From positions 1 through 11,113 of the forward strand of contig CALFYG010000223.1 of assembly GCA_937952095.1 (NCBI GenBank): a stretch of 11,113 bases of DNA, written 5' to 3'. Below are positions 6,101-11,113 of this stretch, piece after piece. The first letter of the stretch is position 1; each line of letters opens with the position of its first letter. The notes beneath the pieces were generated by a model that saw nothing but the letters and a program-made list of their open reading frames with translations, had not been told where the DNA came from and did not search any database. This DNA is from an uncultured Micrococcales bacterium. Lineage in GTDB: Bacteria > Actinomycetota > Actinomycetes > S36-B12 > UBA10799. The translations under genes were made by a program, and so were the position numbers.

Positions 6101-8844
6101 GCGAACCCGTGGACGACAGTGTCCACGATGTCGAGCAGGAAGGATGCGACCTGACTGACCCCTTGAGCGACCATCGCCACACCCCTCGTCAGGGCGAGCG
6201 TGAAGCCGGACAGGAGGTTGATGTTGTTGCCAATCCAGGTTCCGACAGCGGCCAGAGCGGAAGCCACGGTCGGGAGGCTCTGCTGAACGGCACGCAGCCC
6301 CCCGAGGAGGATCCCGACGAACGGGAGGACTGCCGCTTTCAGTTGGTTCCAATCGACGGAGTCCGTCACGCTGCGCCAATAGGTGGCGATCAGGTTCACG
6401 ACCTGACCGAGAACCGTCCCGGCGTAGGCAAGCACCGGACCCAAGAGTCCGACCATCTCTTGCAGGAACTGGAACACAGGGGCGAGTGCTTCTTGGAAGG
6501 CGGTGTAGTCGATGGCGGCCAGGAAGTTCGACACGGCACCGACCAGAGCGGTGAACACCCCCGACACCAGTTCTCCGATCTTCGCCAGGATCGGAGCAAT
6601 CCCCTCCAAGGCCGGACGGATTGCTGCGACCACCGCCCCGAAGTTGGAGAACACCAGGACCATTGCACCCAAGGGTGAGGTTGGGCCGACGACGAGTGAC
6701 GCCAACGCCAGCAGGTTGCCGAGCCCGATCGAGTTGATTGCTTCGGCGATGACCCGAACAGCTTCGAACACCCCGGTGGCGAAATCTTCGAACATCGGTC
6801 CGGCTTGGCCGAGGATCTCGGTGAACGGGTTGGGTCCGTCCCCGAAGTCGAACACGGCCTTCATGGATTCAACCACCCGGTTGAGTGGGCCGATCAGGGC
6901 GCGGGCGCCGTCACCGATGGCGTTGAGGGCGCCTGCCAGCACGGGGGCGGCCGAGGTCGCCGTCCCGAACAGGAGGTCCACGATCCCGTTCAAAGCGTCG
7001 AAGAACGGGCCGGTCAGCATCTGTGCCACGGGCGTCAGGAGCGGCATGAACATCGCCAGCTCGTCGATGAAGGATGCCAGCCCCTGGGATACCGGCCCGA
7101 CCAGTGGTGCGATCGCAGGGCCGAGGGTGCGGCCCATGGCGAGAAGCGACTCGGTGATCGGGACGATGACCTGGTCCGCCAGGGGGGCCATCTGGTTCGC
7201 CAGGTCACCGACCACGGTGAGCAGGGCGGGAGCGACACGGTCGGTGATGAGGTCGGTCACCGGCTCAAACGCCTGGATCAGCCCCTCCTTGAACCCGTCG
7301 AAGAGGTTCTTCATCTTGGCTTTGGCGACGTCGTCCATCATGACGGCGAGTGCCGCCAGGCCACCGGCTGCACCTACGGCGGCCGCTCCCAGGCCGAGGA
7401 ACGCTACGCCTGCGCCGATGGCTCCGGGGATGACAGCGGCGAACGCCGAAGCGAGAGCGATGAGCCCGCCTAGGCCACCCGCCGCCGTTCCGAGCCCCTT
7501 GAACCCGGACAGGTTGTGAACAGCCGAAGCGGCCGAGTTGGCCGACAGCGACAGCCCGTTCAAGGCCGACGTCGCCCCGTCGATGTCGATGTTTACTTTC
7601 TGCTTGTCGACTATCTCGGCGATGGTGCCGACGGCTCCCAGTTCAGCGATAGCTTTGGCTGCCCCGTCGATGTCGATCTGCACGTCGGCGGTCATGCCGT
7701 CGAGGTGCTTGAGCATGGCGAGCAGTTCAAGGATCTTGGCTTGGCCGACGATGTCGTCCACGCCCACCTCGGCGTCGTACACCTCGGATGTCAGCTTGTG
7801 GAGTCGGACCCTGAACCGGTCGAGCAGAGTGTTGGCCTGCACGGTGTCGGTCGCCATGCGGACGTTCTTGATGCCCTTGGTCAGCTCTTTGATCTCGCGT
7901 TCGAAGCTCTGCAGATTCTTGTGCGAGGTTGGTGTCTGGGCGGCTTCCAATCGGGCCTTGATGATGCGGCCGTCGATGGCGTCGAGCTGCGCCTTGTAAC
8001 GTTCCAGTGCGAGTCGGCCGACGTCGTCGTCGGCGCCGAGGGTGACCTTGGCGGTGAGGCCCCGTAGTTCTTCGACCATCGCTTTGATGTGGGCGACGGC
8101 GGCGTCCACGACGGCCGGGTCGGCGTCGAAGTCGATGCTGGTGACGTCACGGTCGAGGGCGGACAGCCGGGCTCGCAGTTCGGTGAGGGCGCCTTCGGTG
8201 AGTCGCCGCACGTCGGCTTCAGCCCGGGGTACACCGTTGTCGTCCACCCGGAACGTGATGGCTCGCCCGTCGAGAGCTTCGACCCCGGCGAGGAGGCTGG
8301 TGAGCTTGGCTTGCAGGGCCTCGTCGCCGTCCATGCGGGCGATGATGTCGACGTCGAGCCCGTTCAAGTAGTCGAGCGCCGGTTGCAGTTCGGCCAGGTC
8401 GGCGTCGAACGGGCTGCGGTCGAGTCCGAGGGTGAAGTTGCGGACGTGGGCGACGGCAGCGTCGAGCTTGGCGGCCAGTTCGTCGAGAGCGGCTCGGGTC
8501 GCTCCGTCGTCCAGCCCGACGCGGGCGGTGACGTCGATGTCGCCACCCGCCCCGGCTTCGGCGGCGTCGCGGGCACGTCGGCCTTGGGCGGCGGCGTCGG
8601 CGGTGTCGGTGGTGACCGACAGGTCGATCGGGCGGGACACTTCGGCCCGGACCTGTTTGGCGCTGCGTTCGATGTCGGCGAGTGCCCGGTCAGCGTCGCC
8701 CTTGTCGACCTTGAGGCGCAGCTTGAGTTGGCGTTGGAGCCGTTCGACGGCCTTCTTCAGCTTGGCTTCGGCTTGACGTGTGTCGGCGTCGAGGGTGTCG
8801 AGGTTGAGGTGGGCGTCGGACCACGCTTCGGCGAGGAGCGGCAT
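3112..8844 (-). CDS. Tail tape measure protein (1910 aa)
   Basis: This protein spans the tail lumen, sets tail length and probably exits at infection. The start is ATG at 8844, with an in-frame TGA two codons upstream and a GGGGA about 14 nt upstream. Residues 1-40 are helical and charged. Residues 41-430 hold many short strand-helix repeats with D-rich turns. Residues 451-503 are Gly/Ala-rich and hydrophobic, enough for two membrane spans, followed by more hydrophobic helices to about 935. Residues 1159-1480 contain three copies of a 108-residue repeat. The motif NQALGINSPSRVGIEIGGYV near 1722-1741, followed by TEGIAKGM, is characteristic of tape measure C-terminal regions. The tail end is Gln-rich with LLQQIL/MLQQIL echoes. 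It lies directly downstream of the chaperones that bind it. No lysozyme or peptidase domain was recognised. Confidence 0.97.
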   Translation of the reverse strand: MPLLAEAWSDAHLNLDTLDADTRQAEAKLKKAVERLQRQLKLRLKVDKGDADRALADIERSAKQVRAEVSRPIDLSVTTDTADAAAQGRRARDAAEAGAGGDIDVTARVGLDDGATRAALDELAAKLDAAVAHVRNFTLGLDRSPFDADLAELQPALDYLNGLDVDIIARMDGDEALQAKLTSLLAGVEALDGRAITFRVDDNGVPRAEADVRRLTEGALTELRARLSALDRDVTSIDFDADPAVVDAAVAHIKAMVEELRGLTAKVTLGADDDVGRLALERYKAQLDAIDGRIIKARLEAAQTPTSHKNLQSFEREIKELTKGIKNVRMATDTVQANTLLDRFRVRLHKLTSEVYDAEVGVDDIVGQAKILELLAMLKHLDGMTADVQIDIDGAAKAIAELGAVGTIAEIVDKQKVNIDIDGATSALNGLSLSANSAASAVHNLSGFKGLGTAAGGLGGLIALASAFAAVIPGAIGAGVAFLGLGAAAVGAAGGLAALAVMMDDVAKAKMKNLFDGFKEGLIQAFEPVTDLITDRVAPALLTVVGDLANQMAPLADQVIVPITESLLAMGRTLGPAIAPLVGPVSQGLASFIDELAMFMPLLTPVAQMLTGPFFDALNGIVDLLFGTATSAAPVLAGALNAIGDGARALIGPLNRVVESMKAVFDFGDGPNPFTEILGQAGPMFEDFATGVFEAVRVIAEAINSIGLGNLLALASLVVGPTSPLGAMVLVFSNFGAVVAAIRPALEGIAPILAKIGELVSGVFTALVGAVSNFLAAIDYTAFQEALAPVFQFLQEMVGLLGPVLAYAGTVLGQVVNLIATYWRSVTDSVDWNQLKAAVLPFVGILLGGLRAVQQSLPTVASALAAVGTWIGNNINLLSGFTLALTRGVAMVAQGVSQVASFLLDIVDTVVHGFARLVSFITDTVVPALLGVFKPLGDLPVIGDAVDSVIGGLESGAAGVSAATNAAADGMSAWKFGAEAAMSSTAGFLSRFAQLQQQLADGKISLNEFFGEMNTAFSTKYPQFKFDVKAGAVANFTTNLERLRSEYKRGKLSLEDYNDAVDELGSKLFPTASAAARKLSAAIVEGSVAGTKASDLLVAAADQSKEARGQVLDAFSGSNLGSDFILPEEVAAGAESRAKRINDAFKEFLGEGSLSSFVNGAERNVVLALNRLIRSLDQKADNIRRLKVMESLGFGDLAAQLATVNADPGVLGKYLDQLFGAGTEEMARQNARLAVRRDAIATTLKGLGPAVGSVLGGFDEQAVKEVGRGTTNIGDALDKMVDSVRLKGENIRRLARLQDLGFGDLAVELAKLNDDPAKLKAALDQLANGAAGGYAAANARIHAAGASTVAAIESTNGKLREALGGGQVEDDAAVAGKFANIGDAIAERGKIIALQVSNVLRLAEQETFAPNLTKWLADENLDPQTLAKYLDQLGAAGKAQVQKWDAEILAQSVQNEALLDASFGRIKAKITEFGVEAAARKAAAGVASALGSGPTPGEQPPATEAERQLQDVITTINGLSDRLTKVGQDAGTKVADGVKDGLGSISTDDGAKGIAGQVPAAVAKAIPAGLTSGIALGRSVGAGLVLGMVGTSLDPGLGAMRGQVDTLPESFSEAGHRAGAALPAGILDTLDNLAGFLGLRLNLMGIVAGGAYTTGVQTGLDTGMAGVRVPVDKLRVTDQLSQAGLASGRSFADGLVVGLATSTFRVTLAAIALGLAVRDSVNQALGINSPSRVGIEIGGYVTEGIAKGMSDSTAALAPVARSLGASVTEALATSFTPGNYGTLFGTSLVDGMTSALPAVTAASLALSQAANAGLAVKPLTIGANTDLSRVVAEQSDLAQLNAAQQQAPQPATSPSTDILLQQILAALRNLDASTDPMVLAMLQQILDGQQAPMTLDQHAAAAAMAKALSR
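4405..5370 (-). repeat. Three tandem ~108-residue repeats in the tape measure protein
   Basis: Copies begin near residues 1159, 1267 and 1375. The first two share NIRRL...LGFGDLA and a DP-x-x-L-x-x-x-LDQL ending (KADNIRRLKVMESLGFGDLA, then KGENIRRLARLQDLGFGDLA). The third keeps NVLRLAEQ, the LDP-x-x-LAKYLDQLG ending and the NIGDAI start that matches NIGDAL in copy 2. The third is the most diverged. Protein-level repeat, with DNA similarity weaker. Confidence 0.75.
7555..8724 (-). repeat. Degenerate N-terminal strand-helix repeats of the tape measure protein
   Basis: Roughly ten units in residues 41-430 follow the pattern of an alternating hydrophobic strand, an Asp-rich turn, then a helix ending in Leu. 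Examples are IDVTARVGLDDGATRAALDE, VDIIARMDGDEALQAKLTSL, VTSIDFDADPAVVDAAVAHI, TAKVTLGADDDVGRLALERY and MTADVQIDIDGAAKAIAELG. Spacing varies between about 30 and 60 residues. Common in actinophage tape measure proteins; likely a modular region that can shrink or grow with tail length. Confidence 0.6.
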
Positions 8845-8927
8845 CGGTCATCGTCCCCATGTCGGTGCCGTGTCCACGGCGGGCAGTCTAGATGTCCAGC
8901 CCTATAGCACGTTGTGTAGTGGGTGTG
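8845..8927. other. Spacer before the tape measure gene, with short inverted repeat
   Basis: This 83-nt gap is the longest non-coding gap between tail genes here and is less GC-rich than its surroundings. It has a 6-bp inverted repeat, TAGCAC at 8905-8910 and GTGCTA at 8925-8930, the latter including the TAG stop of the chaperone extension. A TATAGG-like sequence lies on the minus strand but has no convincing -35 partner. It could be a weak transcript-stability or attenuation hairpin, or nothing. Confidence 0.3.
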
Positions 8928-9317
8928 CTAGTCCCTGGCTTGTTGGGCGTGCTTGCGGGCCTGGGCCTGCACATCTTCCAACGACACGCCCATCGCTGCG
9001 AGCACTTCCATCGTCGCCCGCCGCTTGGCCTCTTTGCTCCCCGGCAGCGGGGCGTACAGGACGTCGTGACGGAACTCGTCGGCTTTCGCCGGGTCGTGCT
9101 GCAACGGTCGCAGCAGCAGGGCCTCGGCCACCCCGAGCAGCCACGGGTGCGGCATCTCCATGGCCGCCGGACCGCCCGACAGCACCAGTTCGCCGGAAAC
9201 CCAACCCCAGTTCCGACCCAACCAGTAGGTCAGTCGGAGGTTGGCGGCGTAGGGCGGTCGGAGTCGACCGCCGAGTCGGCGTCCTTGCCGGACATGCCGT
9301 ACTGCTCCAGCAGCCAC
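8928..9317 (-). CDS. Tail assembly chaperone, C-terminal part in the -1 frame
   Basis: The open frame from 9317 to the TAG at 8928 lies exactly one base back (-1) relative to chaperone 1 and overlaps its 3' end. This is the standard layout for the G/GT-type chaperones of long-tailed phages, where a -1 ribosomal slip makes a longer product that helps the tape measure protein template the tail tube. The coding character begins near LRLTYWLGRNWGWVSGEL, just after the end of chaperone 1, and runs to KEAKRRATMEVLAAMGVSLE and RKHAQQARD. The residues read before that, MAAGAVRHVRQGRR, are out-of-frame reading of chaperone 1. A slip near 9251-9254 would give a fusion of 240 residues from 9649 to 8928. 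It is placed immediately before the tape measure gene. An independent GTG start at 9317 is the less likely alternative. Confidence 0.85.
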   Translation of the reverse strand: MAAGAVRHVRQGRRLGGRLRPPYAANLRLTYWLGRNWGWVSGELVLSGGPAAMEMPHPWLLGVAEALLLRPLQHDPAKADEFRHDVLYAPLPGSKEAKRRATMEVLAAMGVSLEDVQAQARKHAQQARD

Positions 9318-9649
9318 AACAGCACTTCGGACAGGGTGGCGACGTCGATCGGGTTGTCGAGGTCGCTGAGCCGGGCGGCGACCCGCTGGGCGGAATCGGC
9401 GGCGAGGCCCAGTTCGACGGCGTCGAGCAGGACGGTGACCGTCTCGGACAGGGTGAGGTCCAGCTTGTCGGGCCCCTCGTAGTCGGACCCGGCCCGCTGC
9501 AACATCAGCACCTTCTCGGCGAACCGGCCGAACGTCTCGGCGGGGAGCACCTGGTAGGCGACGAACTGTTCGCCGTCGATGTCGAACGTGATCGGCGGCT
9601 TGCGCGACGTGAACGACTTGATCGGCGGCGTGTTGCTGTTGGACTCCAT
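9230..9649 (-). CDS. Tail assembly chaperone 1 (139 aa)
   Basis: Short form of the chaperone pair that coats the tape measure protein during tail assembly. The start is ATG at 9649 (MESNSNTPPIKSFTSRKPPI). A much longer open frame continues upstream, but its Ser/Thr/Pro/Arg-rich translation is out-of-frame reading of the gene at 9699-10214, so it is not used. The body has ITFDIDGEQFVAYQVLPAET, then helices ending in EVLLWLLEQYGMSGKDADSA. The late acidic, Pro-rich linker SDRPTPPTSD before the TGA at 9230 is the usual place for the frameshift. The family is recognised from this architecture, length and place before the tape measure gene. There is no clear Shine-Dalgarno; a hairpin abuts the start codon instead. 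Confidence 0.88.
   Translation of the reverse strand: MESNSNTPPIKSFTSRKPPITFDIDGEQFVAYQVLPAETFGRFAEKVLMLQRAGSDYEGPDKLDLTLSETVTVLLDAVELGLAADSAQRVAARLSDLDNPIDVATLSEVLLWLLEQYGMSGKDADSAVDSDRPTPPTSD
9245..9257 (-). other. Candidate -1 frameshift site between chaperone frames
   Basis: The shift must occur upstream of the TGA at 9230-9232. I find no canonical X-XXY-YYZ heptamer in the overlap. The best local candidate is CGC CCT ACG (9256-9248), where a proline tRNA on CCT can re-pair with CCC one base back and then read TAC. This gives DRP-YAANLRLTYW. The GCCAACC run just downstream is a weaker option. The site is inferred, not demonstrated. Confidence 0.35.
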
Positions 9650-9675
9650 GTCCGTCACGGTAGCCGATGACGGAC
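9650..9675 (-). promoter_or_regulatory. Hairpin abutting the chaperone 1 start codon
   Basis: On the minus strand GTCCGTCA-T-CGG pairs with CCG-TGACGGAC around a CTA loop: 11 base pairs with one bulged T. The 3' arm ends at 9650, immediately before the ATG (9649-9647), so it covers the place where a ribosome binding site would lie. Likely effect: keeps initiation at the chaperone low or dependent on ribosomes arriving from the upstream gene, which stops about 50 nt earlier. The structure is visible; the function is inferred. Confidence 0.55.
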
Positions 9676-9698
9676 GGGGCACCGATCGGCGGGGGCGA

Positions 9699-10214
9699 TC
9701 AGGGGAGCCGGGCGTCGACCGCCGAGGATCCGAACCCGTCCCACATGGCGACACCCTCATCGAACAATGTCCACACGGCGTCGTCGGCCGACAGGCCCTG
9801 CACGTCGGTGTGGACGTCAAGGTGGAAGCACTGCGGCCACGGCGGGAAGTCGACGGTGACGGCGTCGGGGTGGGCGCCGAGATGCACGCGCCACGGCATC
9901 GGCAGAGGTGGGTCCAGCTCGCAGAGATCCGCCAGCACCCTGGCCCGATCAGACAGGCGGGCGAACATCTCCCCACCGCCGCTGGTGACGAGAATGTGGG
10001 TCTGTTCAACGCCTCGCATGATGCCGTGCAGGACGGCGATGAGGGACGTGAGGGACGCCGCTTCGGCCAAGTGGCGCAGTTCGTGGGCGACCGGGTCGGT
10101 GACGTAGTGCAGTTGGTGCAGGGGGGAACGGATGGCCCACCGGGTGAGTGTCCCGTCGCCGAACTCGGCCCACAACGACAGGAACGTCGGGGCGGGAATC
10201 GGGTCGCCGGTCAT
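9699..10214 (-). CDS. Unrecognised tail-module protein (171 aa)
   Basis: No family recognised. ATG at 10214 overlaps the methyltransferase TGA by 4 nt (ATGA), so the two are probably translationally coupled. The protein is acidic and probably globular. It opens with PTFLSLWAEFGDGTLTRWAI, has a central helical stretch HELRHLAEAASLTSLIAVLH, a short glycine patch (TSGGGE) near residue 78, and a C-terminal half rich in Trp, Asp and His (FPPWPQCFHLDVHTDVQG). No membrane segment or signal peptide. It ends about 50 nt before chaperone 1. A role in tail-tube or tail-chaperone biology is possible from place only. Confidence 0.8.
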   Translation of the reverse strand: MTGDPIPAPTFLSLWAEFGDGTLTRWAIRSPLHQLHYVTDPVAHELRHLAEAASLTSLIAVLHGIMRGVEQTHILVTSGGGEMFARLSDRARVLADLCELDPPLPMPWRVHLGAHPDAVTVDFPPWPQCFHLDVHTDVQGLSADDAVWTLFDEGVAMWDGFGSSAVDARLP

Positions 10215-10828
10215 GAACGGAACTCGCCGATGAACACGGACTCAGCCCACCGGGTGGTCGCCCCATAGGGGAGAAAGGTCAGGTCGTCGGTCAGTACCCA
10301 TCCGTCGCCGTCGCGCCGGAACGTGACGGCCGCTGCTGCTGGCCGGTCAGCCAGCCAGTCGTCCAACGGCTGGTTCCACCCGGTGGGGACGGTGACGAGC
10401 ATGCGGCCGGTGGGGGTGAGCAGGGAGGCCAGGTGTTCGATCGCTTCGACGGACCGACCCGGCGTGCGGGGTTCCGGTGGATCCCACCCGACGTGTTCGA
10501 CCGTCGAGATGGTGATGATCGTGTCGTAGCGTCCGGTGATGTCGAACACGTCGAGGTTCTCGACGTGTGGCCCCGTCTCGTAGCGGTCCACGATGCGGCG
10601 CGTCGGCACGTCGAGCACGTCCCCGTAGTGCTGTAGGACGTTGCCCACTTCCAGCACGTCGCCGAGCGGGTCACCGCGGTACAGCCACGCCATCACGACC
10701 GGGATCTCGACAGCCCGTTCGTTGAGGATCGTCGTGTTGTACGGGTGGTCGAAGAGCTGCAGGGTCGAAGTGGCGGGTGTCGAAGAGAACCCGGCTGTCG
10801 TGTCCCTGTCGGTCGTGTCCGAGTCCAA
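10211..10828 (-). CDS. SAM-dependent class I methyltransferase
   Basis: It transfers a methyl group from S-adenosylmethionine to an unknown substrate. The Rossmann motifs are clear: motif I VLEVGNVLQHYG (residues 58-69), an acidic pair after DRYE and NLDVFDI (81-97), motif IV-like YDTIITISTVEHVGW (101-115), and strand GRMLVTVPTGWNQPLDDWL (141-159). The N-terminal LFDHPYNTTILNERAVEIPV (25-44) matches the conserved N-terminal segment of this methyltransferase group, so it must be included. The given start is TTG at 10828, since no ATG or GTG lies between it and that segment. This creates a 158-nt overlap with the upstream phosphoesterase frame. The substrate could be a sugar or small molecule; DNA is less likely because no target-recognition domain is seen. 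Coupled by ATGA to the next gene. Confidence 0.85.
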   Translation of the reverse strand: MDSDTTDRDTTAGFSSTPATSTLQLFDHPYNTTILNERAVEIPVVMAWLYRGDPLGDVLEVGNVLQHYGDVLDVPTRRIVDRYETGPHVENLDVFDITGRYDTIITISTVEHVGWDPPEPRTPGRSVEAIEHLASLLTPTGRMLVTVPTGWNQPLDDWLADRPAAAAVTFRRDGDGWVLTDDLTFLPYGATTRWAESVFIGEFRS

Positions 10829-11113
10829 TGGACGTCCCCCCGTCGGCGAAGCGGCGCGTGTAGCGCAAATGGTAGTGGCCGTGGGCGACCACGCCGGGGG
10901 TCGTCGCCCGGCGCACTTGCTCCACTGCCCGGCGGTTGGCTTCGGTGTGTGGGCGATCGGTGTAGCGGCGTCCTCGTTCGGCCATCACGTCGGCGATCGG
11001 GGACGCCGTCGGGGCGTCGTGGGCGAGCAGCACGTCGAGCGGTCCGCCGTCGAGGCACCGGTCGACGTCGGCGGCGGTGATCGTCTCTTGCGGCCACCAC
11101 GACACATGGGGGA
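10671..11113 (-). CDS. Metallophosphoesterase (partial, N-terminus beyond window)
   Basis: C-terminal half of a calcineurin-like phosphoesterase, which uses two metal ions to hydrolyse phosphoesters. The frame stays open to the right edge, so the true start and the first metal-binding motifs lie outside. Visible motifs are SWWPQE, then DVLLAHDAP (a metal-ligand His region) and VVAHGHYHLRY, the GH-x-H motif that closes the metal site. A typical end follows (SIGLGHDRQGHDSRVLFDTR). The last ~35 residues, rich in Arg, Asp and Gln after HFDPAALRPP, look atypical and lie entirely in the overlap with the methyltransferase gene, so they may be a non-conserved tail. The substrate is unknown. Confidence 0.85.
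   Translation of the reverse strand, partial: PHVSWWPQETITAADVDRCLDGGPLDVLLAHDAPTASPIADVMAERGRRYTDRPHTEANRRAVEQVRRATTPGVVAHGHYHLRYTRRFADGGTSIGLGHDRQGHDSRVLFDTRHFDPAALRPPVQHDDPQRTGCRDPGRDGVAVPR

Noticed and set aside
9650..10009. Upstream extension of chaperone 1 to 10009
   Set aside because: The added 120 residues are Ser/Thr/Pro/Arg-rich out-of-frame reading of the gene at 9699-10214; ATG 9649 starts the conserved protein.
1..11113. CRISPR array, tRNA or rRNA genes
   Set aside because: No regularly spaced identical repeats, no cloverleaf-like segment and no conserved rRNA stretches were seen.

Overview
The window is a high-GC segment of a tailed phage or prophage tail module. Almost all genes lie on the minus strand and read right to left. 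They are packed with 4-nt start/stop overlaps (at 860-863, 3112-3115 and 10211-10214), and several start with GTG or TTG. The gene order (tail assembly chaperone pair, giant tape measure protein, tail tip proteins) is that of long-tailed siphoviruses. GC bias and protein style point to an actinobacterial host, but this is inference; no integrase, capsid or host gene is visible to settle phage versus prophage.

Layout in transcription order. At the right edge is the C-terminal half of a metallophosphoesterase (10671-11113), followed by a class I SAM-dependent methyltransferase (10211-10828) and an unrecognised 171-residue protein (9699-10214). These are accessory genes upstream of the core tail assembly genes. 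Next come tail assembly chaperone 1 (9230-9649), preceded by a strong hairpin touching its start codon, and its -1 frame extension (8928-9317). A tape measure gene of 1910 codons (3112-8844) follows, with an N-terminal array of short repeats, a hydrophobic centre and three copies of a roughly 108-residue repeat. It is followed by two small tail proteins of identical length, 167 residues each (2612-3115 and 860-1363), that look like diverged paralogues. Last is the start of a tail hub-like protein (1-863, cut by the left edge).

One gene faces the other way: an intact TnpB (1462-2598) inside a compact IS200/IS605-type element (about 1364-2611) that lacks TnpA. It sits exactly between the two 167-residue genes. 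Removing it restores a stop codon directly next to, or overlapping, the next ATG, so its ends can be placed almost to the base. TnpB systems draw their guide from the flank of the right end, so this copy should target the uninterrupted version of this same tail gene junction. That would make it a homing-like, RNA-guided element in a phage structural operon, and it is the most interesting feature here.

There is no stretch longer than 300 bases without a gene. No tRNA, rRNA or CRISPR array was seen.
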